Assembly (NCBI GenBank): GCA_016712175.1 | Contig: JADJRQ010000001.1 | Span: forward strand, 1,302,001-1,366,000 | Direction of reading: 5' to 3' | Length of the DNA stretch: 64,000 bases | Origin: Solirubrobacterales bacterium | Lineage (GTDB): Bacteria; Actinomycetota; Thermoleophilia; Solirubrobacterales; 70-9 | Shown: in pieces, positions 46,826 to 54,988 of the stretch | Layout: each line of letters opens with the position of its first letter | How positions within the stretch are numbered: position 1 is the first letter of the stretch | Program-made: the position numbers and the translations under genes | Notes under the pieces: generated by a model | What the model was told of the DNA's origin: nothing | What the model saw: the letters and a program-made list of their open reading frames with translations, nothing else | The model's database searches: none

Positions 46826-48025
46826 ATGCCCCGTCCGAACCTCAACTCGCGTCTGAGCCTCACTCTGGGTGAGAAAGGCTCGCGTGTCCGGACCAACCGG
46901 ATCAAGGCGCTGGCAGGCGGGGGAGTCCTGATCGTCGCTTCGATGTTCGCGGGTCTGATGGTCGGGTCGGCCTCGAATGCCGATCAGATTTCGCCCGAAG
47001 CGCAGGTTGCGTCTCAGGCTGCCGCTCAGGTCGACCGGCTGACCGATCACCAACTGGCCGGCCAGCGTGTGATTGCGACCTTCAATGGGACCTTGGTGCC
47101 ACGCGGAATCAAGCGGGCGATCCGGCGCGGCCGGCTCGGCGGGGTCGTTCTCTTCGCCGGGAACGTTCCGACGCGCGCGGCGGCCCGCGCGGTGACTCGC
47201 CAGCTCCAGAGGATCAGACGGCCTTCAGGGCTCAGTCGATATCCGCTCCCGATCATGATTGACCGGGAAGGTGGGCTTGTGAAGCGGCTGGCGGGAGCCC
47301 CGACGGCATCGGCGAAGACGATGGGCCGCCGTGGCCCGGGCTTCTCCCGGACTCAGGGCAAGCGCACCGGAAAGAACCTGAAGAACGCTGGCGTCAACAT
47401 CGATCTGGCACCGGTGCTCGACGTGGCCCGGCCTGGCGGCGAGATTGCCGATACGGATCGCGGATTCGGTCGTACGGCCCGGCGGGTTTCGGCTACGGCC
47501 ATCCCATTCGCCAAGGGTCTTCAGGCCAAAGGAATTGCCGCCACCGCCAAACACTTCCCCGGGCTGGGAACGGTGTCCCTCAACACCGACGACGCGGTTC
47601 AGAAGGTGAAGAGTTCGAAGCGCGTCCTGAGGAGAGTGGACGAGGCCCCGTACAAACCATTCATCAGGGCGGACGGGCAACTAGTCATGGTCGGCACCGC
47701 GATTTACACCGTCTTCGGCAACAGGCCGGCCGCATTCAACCGCTCGATCGTGACCGGCGAGTTACGGAACCGTCTCGGCTTCGAAGGCGTGACGGTCACC
47801 GACGCGCTCGAAACCGTCGCCGGACGGGCCTTCGGCGACTCAAAGCGGGTCGCGGTCGCAGGGGCCGTGGCAGGCATGGACCTGCTCCTCTATACGCGGG
47901 TCAAGGAGTCGTCCAAGGCGGAAGGAGCCCTCGCGAAGCGCCTCCGCAGCGGCGGTTTGAAGCGGTCGGAGTTCGAATCTTCGGTCCAGCGGATCCTCAC
48001 GATTCGCGCCGGCTTCCCCGGCTGA
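46826..48025 (+). CDS. Glycoside hydrolase family 3 protein (NagZ-like), membrane-anchored
   Basis: The sequence has an N-terminal membrane anchor or signal (ALAGGGVLIVASMFAGLMVG, about residues 29-48) and a GH3 N-domain. PIMIDREGGLVKRL, NIDLAPVLDVARPG, ATAKHFPGLG and VTVTDALET match the GH3 order. The last holds the catalytic Asp of the beta-N-acetylhexosaminidase branch. The usual VMxAH is VMVGTAIY here, losing a conserved His. It probably trims N-acetylglucosamine from wall fragments. ATG 46826 is taken as start; TTG at 46820 is possible. Confidence 0.85.
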   Translation: MPRPNLNSRLSLTLGEKGSRVRTNRIKALAGGGVLIVASMFAGLMVGSASNADQISPEAQVASQAAAQVDRLTDHQLAGQRVIATFNGTLVPRGIKRAIRRGRLGGVVLFAGNVPTRAAARAVTRQLQRIRRPSGLSRYPLPIMIDREGGLVKRLAGAPTASAKTMGRRGPGFSRTQGKRTGKNLKNAGVNIDLAPVLDVARPGGEIADTDRGFGRTARRVSATAIPFAKGLQAKGIAATAKHFPGLGTVSLNTDDAVQKVKSSKRVLRRVDEAPYKPFIRADGQLVMVGTAIYTVFGNRPAAFNRSIVTGELRNRLGFEGVTVTDALETVAGRAFGDSKRVAVAGAVAGMDLLLYTRVKESSKAEGALAKRLRSGGLKRSEFESSVQRILTIRAGFPG

Positions 48026-48131
48026 GCCTGGTCAGCGAGAGCAACGAGAGAGCTGGCAGGCGCGAGGTTCGCCTGCAGCCTCGGCTAGAAGTGCGAGGAG
48101 TTCGAGAGCAACGCAAACCTACGGAGCGGAT

Positions 48132-48947
48132 TCAGCGTCCGGTCCAGTTCGGCTTGCGCTTTTCGGCGAAGGCCCGGATGCCTTCCTTGAAGTCTTCGGA
48201 GTGAAAACAGGATTCGCGTAGCTCGACCAACTCTTTTTCCTGAGCATCGCTCAGGACCGGGTTCTCGAGCAGTGTTCCGATCGCCTGCTTGTTGCCTTTC
48301 ATCGAAAGCGGGGCGTTGGCCGCGATCAGGGCGGCGAGTTCGATCGAGTCGGCTTCAAGCTCTGCCTTTGCCGAGAGGCGGTTGACCAGGTTGATCTCCT
48401 CGGCCCGGTCGGCGGTCAGGTTCTGGCCGGTGAAGAACATCTCACGGGTGCGGGGGGCGCCGATCGTTTCGATGAAGCGCCGGAGGCCAGTATGGCCGTA
48501 GATCAGACCCAGCTTGGCCGGCGGCATGCCGAGCTTGGCGGCGTCCGAGCAGATGCGCAGATCACAGGTGATGGCAAGCTCGAGGGCGCCCCCGAGGCAA
48601 TGCCCGTTGAGCGCTGCCAGCGTGGGCCAGGGGTAGGCGCCGAGGGTCTCGAGTGCCGCCGGGAACGGATGGGCGACCAGAGCTTCGGCATCTTCGGAGA
48701 AGCTCTCGTCGGGGATGCCACCGATGTCGTAGCCGGCAGAGAACATCGGGTCGGCGCCGGTGATGATCAGGCAGCGGATCTCAATTCCGCGGTCGAGTTT
48801 CGGCACGGTAGCCGTGATCGCGTCGAGAATCTCGTGGTCGAGCGCATTCCGCTTGGCCGGGTTGGAGATCGTCAGCCGGGCGACCGCCTCGGCCGGAAAG
48901 TCGAGTTTGAGCTTGTCGGTTCCGGTCTCGGCCTCGCCACCACTCAT
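48132..48947 (-). CDS. Enoyl-CoA hydratase/isomerase family protein
   Basis: A crotonase-fold protein of 271 residues. The oxyanion-hole segments are FSAGYDIGGI and NGHCLGGALELAITCDLRICS; PPAKLGLIYGHTGLRRFIETIG follows. One of the two glutamates used by classical hydratases is not clearly in place (AKLGLIYG), so an isomerase or another acyl-CoA reaction is possible. It lies six bases after the small biotin-carrier gene on the same strand, so the two probably form an operon. Confidence 0.88.
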   Translation of the reverse strand: MSGGEAETGTDKLKLDFPAEAVARLTISNPAKRNALDHEILDAITATVPKLDRGIEIRCLIITGADPMFSAGYDIGGIPDESFSEDAEALVAHPFPAALETLGAYPWPTLAALNGHCLGGALELAITCDLRICSDAAKLGMPPAKLGLIYGHTGLRRFIETIGAPRTREMFFTGQNLTADRAEEINLVNRLSAKAELEADSIELAALIAANAPLSMKGNKQAIGTLLENPVLSDAQEKELVELRESCFHSEDFKEGIRAFAEKRKPNWTGR

Positions 48948-48953
48948 GGCTTG

Positions 48954-49166
48954 CTACTCGAGGACGATGAGGACGTCACCTTCGGTGACTGACTGGCCCT
49001 CTTCGCACTTGATTTCCTTGATGACGCCATCATCCTCGGACTCGACCGGAATCTCCATCTTCATCGATTCCAGAATCACGACTTCGTCGCCATCCTCGAT
49101 CTCGTCCCCGACCTTGCAGGTGATTTTCCAGACGTTCCCGGTGATGTGAGCTTCAATGTTCGCCAT
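48954..49166 (-). CDS. Small biotinyl/lipoyl carrier protein
   Basis: A free-standing 70-residue carrier domain with the biotinylation motif ESMKMEIP; the central Lys is the attachment site. It has the two-fold hammerhead pattern (GNVWKITCKVGDEIEDGDEVVILE and GVIKEIKCEEGQSVTEGDVLIVLE). It would serve an acyl-CoA carboxylase encoded elsewhere. It is first of a two-gene operon with the enoyl-CoA hydratase. Its start is 75 bases from a hairpin at 49242. Confidence 0.92.
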   Translation of the reverse strand: MANIEAHITGNVWKITCKVGDEIEDGDEVVILESMKMEIPVESEDDGVIKEIKCEEGQSVTEGDVLIVLE

Positions 49167-49241
49167 AGAGCCGCAACCTTAGCCCAAGCCCAATCCGGAC
49201 GGCGTCCGAGAGATGACCCCCGAGGTCTCCAATCTCGTCCT

Positions 49242-49280
49242 GGCAACGATCTCACCGATGGGGTGGTGGAAATCGTTTCC
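49242..49280. repeat. 39-base GGC...GCC-type hairpin, element A1
   Basis: GGCAACGATCTCACC at the left and GGAAATCGTTTCC at the right pair imperfectly; the right end is TTTCC where the others have TTGCC. It belongs to the same family as elements A2-A4 around the nuclease gene at 49458 and is the most degenerate copy. Confidence 0.7.
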
Positions 49281-49313
49281 ATAATGCGATTGGGAAATCG
49301 AGACATTTCTTTT

Positions 49314-49352
49314 GGCAACGATCTCCTTCAGCGTGTAGGTGAAATCGTTGCC
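49314..49352. repeat. 39-base GGC...GCC hairpin, element A2
   Basis: GGCAACGATCTC (49314-49325) pairs with GAAATCGTTGCC (49341-49352) with a single mismatch. It lies 106 bases upstream of the nuclease start and 33 bases after element A1. CCAGAAA follows, as in elements A3 and A4. Confidence 0.85.
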
Positions 49353-49457
49353 AGAAACCTTGGTCGTGCCGAATGGCTGTTCTGGCCCTGTTTCGTTTGA
49401 CATTCTTTTCGATAGGGCAATCACTCGGATGGCACTGGTGGACAACCTTGCTTTGTG

Positions 49458-50426
49458 ATGAACCAGAGATCCAATCTGCCAGCGGACCCATCGATCGGTG
49501 GTCGCGAAGTGCGGCTCGCCGAGACGCGCATGATGCTTCGCATGGCCAGGGAACAGCACGGAGTCCTGTCACGGCAACAGTTGATCGAAGCGGGGATGAG
49601 CGCCGGCTTGATCGATCAGCGAGTACAGGAACAAAGGCTTGTCCCGGTTTTCTCCGGTGTTTACGCCCTGGGGCATGACGTGCTCAGCAACCGAGCCGGT
49701 GGCAAGCGGCTCTTCTCTCAGGCGGATCGGGTGCCTTCCTGTCGCACTCGAGCGCGGCGGCCTGTTGGGGTTTGATCGAGCCACGTAATCGGATAGAGAT
49801 TCTCCGGAGCTTCAACCGGGGGCGGCCAGTTCCCTGGATTCGTTCCATCGCCGAATCGGAATCTGATGGTTGTTCACAGGAGCCGGGTCATGGTTGCCAG
49901 CGATTTCACGATGCACCGTGGATTTCCGGTTACGTCGGTTGCCCGGACGATCCTGAACCAGGCGGCCGCATCGACCGTGACCCAACTCGAATCTTTGGTC
50001 AGTGATGCCGACAAGTTGCAGATACTGGATTGGGCAAAATTGGAGGAAGTGACGAGCCGGGGTAAGGGCTGGCGGGGAGTCGGAAAGCTCAAGTCGATCG
50101 TCACAAACTGGGATCCGAGGCTAAGCGACGGTAAATCACCGATGGAAAGGAGATTCATCGCCCTTTGCAGACGTTTCTCGATCCCCCTTCCGTCCGTCAA
50201 TGTCACCATCGGCGAATTCGAAGTCGATTGCCTTTGGCGGGAAGCAAAGCTCGTGGTCGAGCTCGACAGTCGCGGCTTTCATTCCAATCTCAAGAAATTT
50301 GAAAGTGACCGGCGACGGGATGTCGTTCTCGGCAATGCCGGGTTCGAAGTCAGGCGCGTTACGCACCGGCAGCTCGACGACACTGACTACATCGTCAACG
50401 AGGTTCTACGACGGGTTCGTCCATAG
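49458..50426 (+). CDS. DUF559/Vsr-like nuclease with AbiEi-type N-terminus, frameshifted
   Basis: The N-terminal winged helix reads MLRMAREQHGVLSRQQLIEAGMSAGLIDQRVQEQRLVPVFSGVYALG, as in the AbiEi antitoxin domain. The middle has HSSAAACWGLIEP and GFPVTSVARTILN. The C-terminus, PSVNVTIGEFEVDCLWREAKLVVELDSRGFHSNLKKFESDRRRDVVL, is a DUF559 domain with the D...E...D/H pattern of Vsr-like nucleases. Two frame changes are needed: near 49720 (possibly about seven bases lost) and near 49850 (one extra C). The gene is either decaying or affected by sequence error. Two hairpins flank it on each side. Confidence 0.7.
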
Positions 50427-50456
50427 TCCAGACAGTTCCGAAAAGCTTTCTGCATT

Positions 50457-50505
50457 TTTCTGGCAACGATTTCACCCACCTGGTGGGTGAAATCGTTGCC
50501 AGAAA
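50457..50505. repeat. Perfect 24-bp-arm palindrome, element A3
   Basis: The left arm (50457-50480) begins TTTCTGGCAACGATTTCACC and is fully complementary to 50482-50505 around a single T. It contains the 39-base GGC...GCC core at 50462-50500. There are no mismatches, which suggests recent origin or strong constraint. It begins 30 bases after the nuclease stop. Confidence 0.92.
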
Positions 50506-50526
50506 GTGGGCGGTGGTGACGAATCT

Positions 50527-50578
50527 CCTTTTGGCAACGATCTCTTAGGCCCTGTGGGTGAAATCGTTGCCAGAAAGG
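50527..50578. repeat. 39-base GGC...GCC hairpin, element A4
   Basis: The core at 50533-50571 pairs GGCAACGATCTC with GAAATCGTTGCC (one mismatch). Outer CCTTTT/AGAAAGG bases extend the stem. It lies 21 bases after element A3 and 69 bases before the glycosyltransferase start. Confidence 0.85.
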
Positions 50579-50646
50579 TTTGGACGGCGCTTCTTGTGGC
50601 CCGGGGAATCCTCATCGGTGGAGCTCGTAGATACAGTCCGTTGTCG

Positions 50647-51384
50647 ATGAGCGGTGGCGTTGAAGATACGGCGGGATCGAGAGCTATAGCGGGATCGAAC
50701 CCGAGTCCCGGTTCAGGCCTCGCGGTGCTTGTTGCGGCGCGCAATGAGGCTGATTCGATTTCGGTCTCGGTTGCTTCGCTTCGCGAGACTTTCCCCGGGG
50801 CCACCATCTGGGTGGCGGACGATGCTTCCGATGACGGCACGAATGATCTTGCCCTCGCGGCCGGCGCTCACGTGATCCGTCGCGGCAGGGTCCACGGCAA
50901 GGGTGGCAACATGACCGCCTGCGCCGAAGCGATGCTCTCGGCACCGGACCTGCCGGAAGCGGTCCTTCTCTGCGACGCCGACCTCGCAGTCTCGGCGGGC
51001 CAGCTCGGCCGCCTGGTCACTGCCATCAACGATGGGGAGTGCGACCTCGCGGTTGCCGCCTTCGCCCGGCGGGTCGGTGGTGGCTTCGGCGTCGCTCTCG
51101 GCTTCTCGCGCTGGGTGATCGAGAAGCGCTGTGGGTTCGTCGCCGATGCTCCGATCTCCGGCCAGCGGGCGATGAAGCTCGACGTGCTGCGTGCGGTCCT
51201 GCCTTTCGCTCCGAAATACGGGATGGAGACCGGCATGACGATCGACGCGGTGCGGGCCGGCTACCGGATCGGCGAGTACGAACTCCAGCTCGCCCACCGC
51301 GCCACCGGCAAGACGTTCGCCGGCTTCATCCACCGCTTCCGCCAGATGGTCGACTTCGCAAAGGTCTACGTATCGCGCAGATAG
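50647..51384 (+). CDS. Glycosyltransferase family 2 protein
   Basis: A GT-A fold: GLAVLVAARNEADSISVSVASL at the start, IWVADDASDDGTNDLA, then VLLCDADLAVSAGQLGRLV with the Asp-x-Asp metal site. SGQRAMKLDVLRAVLPF and YGMETGMTIDAVRAGYRIGEYE match the acceptor region of dolichyl-phosphate-mannose-synthase-like enzymes. I take the ATG at 50647, since starts further upstream would lie inside the hairpin. No membrane helix is present; the next gene encodes a small membrane protein that may anchor it. Confidence 0.86.
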   Translation: MSGGVEDTAGSRAIAGSNPSPGSGLAVLVAARNEADSISVSVASLRETFPGATIWVADDASDDGTNDLALAAGAHVIRRGRVHGKGGNMTACAEAMLSAPDLPEAVLLCDADLAVSAGQLGRLVTAINDGECDLAVAAFARRVGGGFGVALGFSRWVIEKRCGFVADAPISGQRAMKLDVLRAVLPFAPKYGMETGMTIDAVRAGYRIGEYELQLAHRATGKTFAGFIHRFRQMVDFAKVYVSRR

Positions 51385-51404
51385 ACAAAAGTCTGGTTCG
51401 ATTC

Positions 51405-51758
51405 GTGTTCATCTCAATCGCGTTTCTTGTGTTCGAGGCCATGGCGATACTTACTATTGGCGAATACCTGGAAAATGGAAACGGCTCGGAGGTCATCTTC
51501 CTGCTGTTGCTCGCCGTCGCGGCCGCCGGGTATTTCGGCCTTGGCGCATTGTCCGGATCCTGGCTGTCGCTGTTCGTCATCGCGGTTCCGGTGCTGCTGG
51601 CCGGTCCCCTCGACCTCTACTACGTCGATGACGGGCGAGGGGAGATCTGGCCACTTCAGGCCATCTGGTTCATCCTCTCGGCGTTCTTCCTCATCCCGTG
51701 GGGCGTGGGGCGCCTGCTGGGCTGGCAAACGGAACTGGAACGGGAGAGCCGAACATGA
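51405..51758 (+). CDS. Small four-helix membrane protein
   Basis: I do not recognise this 117-residue protein. It has about four membrane segments (FISIAFLVFEAMAILTIG, EVIFLLLLAVAAAGYFGLG, WLSLFVIAVPVLLAG and LQAIWFILSAFFLIPWGVG). The start is GTG at 51405, 20 bases after the glycosyltransferase stop. Its end overlaps glpK by four bases (ATGA). The order suggests a helper of the glycosyltransferase. Confidence 0.65.
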   Translation: MFISIAFLVFEAMAILTIGEYLENGNGSEVIFLLLLAVAAAGYFGLGALSGSWLSLFVIAVPVLLAGPLDLYYVDDGRGEIWPLQAIWFILSAFFLIPWGVGRLLGWQTELERESRT

Positions 51759-53215
51759 TCCTCGCGATCGACCAGGGGACTACCGGCTCGACCTGCCTAG
51801 TCTTCGATGGCGACGGCCACATTGCCGGGCGCGGCTATGCCGAGTTCGGCCAGCACTTTCCGAAGCCCGGCTGGGTCGAGCATGATGCGAATGAGATCTG
51901 GGAGGTGACTCGCACCGTTGCGATGCGGGCGCTGGCCGGGGCCGGCATCGACGGCCACCAGCTCGACGCGATCGGCATCACCAACCAGCGCGAGACCGTT
52001 GTCGGCTGGGACCCGAAGACGAGCAAGCCGATCCACAGTGCCCTGGTCTGGCAGGACCGTCGCGGCGCCGCCCGCTGCGACGAACTGCGCGATGCCGGAC
52101 ACGAGCCGTTGATCCGGGCCCGGACCGGGTTGGTGCTCGATCCGTACTTCTCTGCCACCAAGATCGAATGGCTGCTCCAGAATGTCGAGGGTGCTGACCG
52201 GGCCTGCTTTGGCACGGTGGACTCCTGGCTCGTCCACAAGCTCTGCGGCGAACACGCGACCGACTTCAGCAACGCGTCGCGGACGATGCTGTTCGACATC
52301 GCCAGGCGGCAGTGGGACCCAGAGCTCTGCGAACTGTTCGGCATCGATCCGGCGACCCTGCCCGAGGCGCGTCCCTCCGCGGGGATCTTCGGCACGACGA
52401 CCGAGTTTGGGGGCGAGGTGCCGGTGACCGGGATCGCCGGCGACCAGCAGTCGGCCCTCTTCGGCCAGGCCTGCCACCAGCCGGGCATGGGCAAGAACAC
52501 TTATGGCACCGGCAGTTTCGTACTGCTCAATTCCGGTCCCGAGACCCCGGCCCCCGGACCGGGACTGCTTGGCACGATCGCCTGGGGTATCGGCGACGAA
52601 GTCACCTACGCTCTAGAAGCATCGATTTTCGTGACTGGGGCAGCCATTCAGTGGCTGCGCGACGGCCTCGGCATCATCGAACAGGCCGACGAAACCGAGG
52701 CAATGGCTGCTTCGCTCGACAGCAACGACGGTGTCTATTTCGTGCCCGCGCTGACCGGACTCGGCTCTCCCTACTGGGACCCGTACGCCCGGGGAACGAT
52801 GGTCGGTCTGACCCGCGGGACCGGCCGGGCTCACATCGCGAGGGCGGCGCTCGAAGCGATCGCCTACCAGACGGTCGATGCAGTCCGGGCGCAGGAGGAG
52901 TCGTCCGGTCGGCGACTCGAGGTGCTGAAGGCTGATGGTGGTGCCGTGTCCAACCGTTGGCTGATGCAGTTCCAGGCCGATCTGCTCGGTGCTCCGGTCG
53001 TTATCCCGGAGATTCCGGAAACGACGGCCCTCGGGGCCGCCTACCTGGCGGGAGTCGGTGCCGGAACCTGGGACCTCGCCGAGATCGCTTCGATGTGGCG
53101 TCCGAGCGATACATTCGAACCGCGCATGTCAACTGACGAGGCGAACTCGCTCCTGAAGGACTGGCACCGGGCGCTCGAGCGCTCCCGCGGCTGGGTGAGC
53201 AGAGACCCTCAGTAA
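51755..53215 (+). CDS. glpK: Glycerol kinase
   Basis: Phosphorylates glycerol to sn-glycerol 3-phosphate. FGGY-family motifs are clear: the N-terminal ILAIDQGTTGSTCLVFD, GITNQRETVVGWD, GIAGDQQSALFGQACHQPGMGKNTYGTGSF, and GLGSPYWDPYARGTMVGLTRGTGRAHIARAALEAIAYQ. The 486 residues are normal. The ATG at 51755 is coupled to the preceding gene. The following plsC-type gene would use its product for phospholipid synthesis. Confidence 0.96.
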   Translation: MILAIDQGTTGSTCLVFDGDGHIAGRGYAEFGQHFPKPGWVEHDANEIWEVTRTVAMRALAGAGIDGHQLDAIGITNQRETVVGWDPKTSKPIHSALVWQDRRGAARCDELRDAGHEPLIRARTGLVLDPYFSATKIEWLLQNVEGADRACFGTVDSWLVHKLCGEHATDFSNASRTMLFDIARRQWDPELCELFGIDPATLPEARPSAGIFGTTTEFGGEVPVTGIAGDQQSALFGQACHQPGMGKNTYGTGSFVLLNSGPETPAPGPGLLGTIAWGIGDEVTYALEASIFVTGAAIQWLRDGLGIIEQADETEAMAASLDSNDGVYFVPALTGLGSPYWDPYARGTMVGLTRGTGRAHIARAALEAIAYQTVDAVRAQEESSGRRLEVLKADGGAVSNRWLMQFQADLLGAPVVIPEIPETTALGAAYLAGVGAGTWDLAEIASMWRPSDTFEPRMSTDEANSLLKDWHRALERSRGWVSRDPQ

Positions 53216-53250
53216 CCCCGGGCGACTTTCGGGTTAGGCTGATTCGACCC

Positions 53251-54030
53251 ATGCACGATCTGCCACCCCAGAAATACAAGGACCCCCGCCCCGCCGAGTA
53301 TTTCGACAAGTTTCACGAGCGTTCGCGCACCAAGGATCCGAACTGGGTCTACGAACTGGTGCGGGGAGCTCTGACTCCGGTAGCGGTTGGCCTGTACCGG
53401 ACCCGGGCCATCGCCACCGAGAACGTCCCCGCCGAAGGTGCGGTGTTGATCGCGCCAAATCACTTCAGCCAGATGGACCACTTCTTTGCCGGCGTCTTCC
53501 TCCGGCGGAAGATGCGCTTCATGGCCAAGTCCCAGCTTTTCGGCCCGCCGATCCTGACGCCGATATTCAGCCACGGAGGCGTCTTTCCGGTGCGCCGGGG
53601 CTACAAAGATGATGCCGCCTTCAAGACCGCCTACGCGATTTTCGACCGCGGCGGTTCGGTACTCGTCTACGCCGAAGGCGGGCGCTCGCGCACCGGCGGG
53701 CTCGGTGAGCCGAAGGCGGGCATCGGCAGGCTCGCCCTCGAGTCCGGAGTGCCAGTGGTACCGGTCGCAATCTTTGCGACTCGATCGAAGCGCCCGTGGA
53801 GCAAGTTCACGTTCCCCAAGGTCACCGTCCAGTTCGGCGAACCCATCACTTTCACGCCGATCGAAGAACCGACCCGTGAGCAGCAGATGGAGGCCTCGTA
53901 CAAGGTCTTCGAACAAGTCAGCCGGATGTACGACGGACTGATGGAGAAGGGGCGCCGCCAGGTGAAGCGGGAACTAGAGGACCGGGAGCAGAATCAGGAG
54001 CAGCTCGGAGTCGGCTCCAGCGAAGGTTGA
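53251..54030 (+). CDS. 1-acylglycerol-3-phosphate acyltransferase (PlsC family)
   Basis: Transfers an acyl chain to (lyso)phosphatidate-type acceptors. The acyltransferase motifs are APNHFSQMDHFF (a NHxxxxD variant), PVRRGYKDDAAF, VYAEGGRSRTGG (variant of EGTRS) and VPVVPVAIFAT. The protein has 259 residues and a charged C-terminal extension (KRELEDREQNQEQ). It follows glpK by 35 bases; the two could supply glycerophospholipid precursors. Confidence 0.9.
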   Translation: MHDLPPQKYKDPRPAEYFDKFHERSRTKDPNWVYELVRGALTPVAVGLYRTRAIATENVPAEGAVLIAPNHFSQMDHFFAGVFLRRKMRFMAKSQLFGPPILTPIFSHGGVFPVRRGYKDDAAFKTAYAIFDRGGSVLVYAEGGRSRTGGLGEPKAGIGRLALESGVPVVPVAIFATRSKRPWSKFTFPKVTVQFGEPITFTPIEEPTREQQMEASYKVFEQVSRMYDGLMEKGRRQVKRELEDREQNQEQLGVGSSEG

Positions 54031-54033
54031 TCT

Positions 54034-54939
54034 TTACTCGAACTTTTCCGGGGCGTTCTTGTAGAACTCCGCGTCGTGGCCGGGAGTGATCACGGAGTTC
54101 GGGTACTGGCTGTGAAAGAGCCGCAACTCCTGAAGACTCCGCTTGAAGTTGTGGCGGTCGGTGGTCCTGCCGGGCAGGTCCGAGCCCGGCTCGAGCTGGT
54201 TCTCGAGGTAGATCGCGTCGCCACCGATCACCAGGTCGTTGTCCTTCAACCTGACGATGACCGACTGATGCCCCTCGGTGTGTCCCGGAGTGGAGGCGAG
54301 GCGGATCGAGCCGTCGCCGAAGAGGTCGATCGTACGACCGAAACTCGCGTATGAGTTGACGTTTTCGCCGTCGAAAGAAACGGTGCGGAAGTCAAAGGCG
54401 TAATCGAACTGCGGACGGTGGTACCCCTTCTTGAAGGGGAACAGTCCGGTGGTCGCGGCTTCCCATTCGTTGGCGGTGACGATGAAAGTCGCGTCCGGGA
54501 AGTCGGCGATCGCCGAGGCGTGATCGATGTGGAGGTGGGTCATGATCACGAGGCGGATCGAACCGGGATCGACGCCCTTGGTGCGAAGTTGCGAGGAGAC
54601 GTCATCGCCGTGATCCATCCGGGGCTTGTAGAACCGGGTGCCGAACCGGCCCAGATTCTGAACCGGATCGCTGGCCATCGAGGGGTGAAGCCCGGTGTCG
54701 ACCAGGATCGGTCCGGCCTTGGGGTGCCGGATCAGGAACGCGGGGATCGGTGACGGGTGGTTTTCACCGCGGGAGGCCCGCAGCACTTTGAGCGAACCGA
54801 CCTCGCCGCCCGCGTTCGCGTGCAGGATGTCGGGTGAATGAAAATTGCCGGTGATCATCGGCTCGACAGTGACCGCAGAACCAGGCGCCCCGCCGGACAG
54901 CGGGGTCTTGAGAAGCCGGGGCTCAGCCTGGACCGACAT
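54034..54939 (-). CDS. Metallo-beta-lactamase-fold hydrolase (AHL-lactonase-like)
   Basis: The dizinc site is complete: THLHIDHAS (HxHxDH), STPGHTEGHQS, GGDAIYLE and a late ITPGHDAEFY. ILVDTGLHPSMASDP and FIVTANEWEAA resemble the N-acyl-homoserine-lactone lactonase branch. The substrate cannot be fixed, as this fold also covers other lactones and esters. It has 301 residues and no signal peptide. It is convergent with the plsC gene and divergent from the SDR gene at 54989. Confidence 0.88.
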   Translation of the reverse strand: MSVQAEPRLLKTPLSGGAPGSAVTVEPMITGNFHSPDILHANAGGEVGSLKVLRASRGENHPSPIPAFLIRHPKAGPILVDTGLHPSMASDPVQNLGRFGTRFYKPRMDHGDDVSSQLRTKGVDPGSIRLVIMTHLHIDHASAIADFPDATFIVTANEWEAATTGLFPFKKGYHRPQFDYAFDFRTVSFDGENVNSYASFGRTIDLFGDGSIRLASTPGHTEGHQSVIVRLKDNDLVIGGDAIYLENQLEPGSDLPGRTTDRHNFKRSLQELRLFHSQYPNSVITPGHDAEFYKNAPEKFE

Positions 54940-54988
54940 TCTGCGACCCTATAGCGGCCGGGCTTGTGGACTGCGCTCGGCACAAATC

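Noticed and set aside
49242..50578. CRISPR array
   Set aside because: The four repeats are palindromic, irregularly spaced and separated by a gene; there are no regular spacers and no cas genes.
50457..50578. Rho-independent terminators
   Set aside because: The stems are strong, but no T-run follows them in either orientation, and the same elements also occur upstream of the gene.
54034..54939. Quorum-quenching or quorum-sensing locus
   Set aside because: The hydrolase resembles AHL lactonases, but no LuxI/LuxR-type gene lies nearby, and the fold covers many other substrates.
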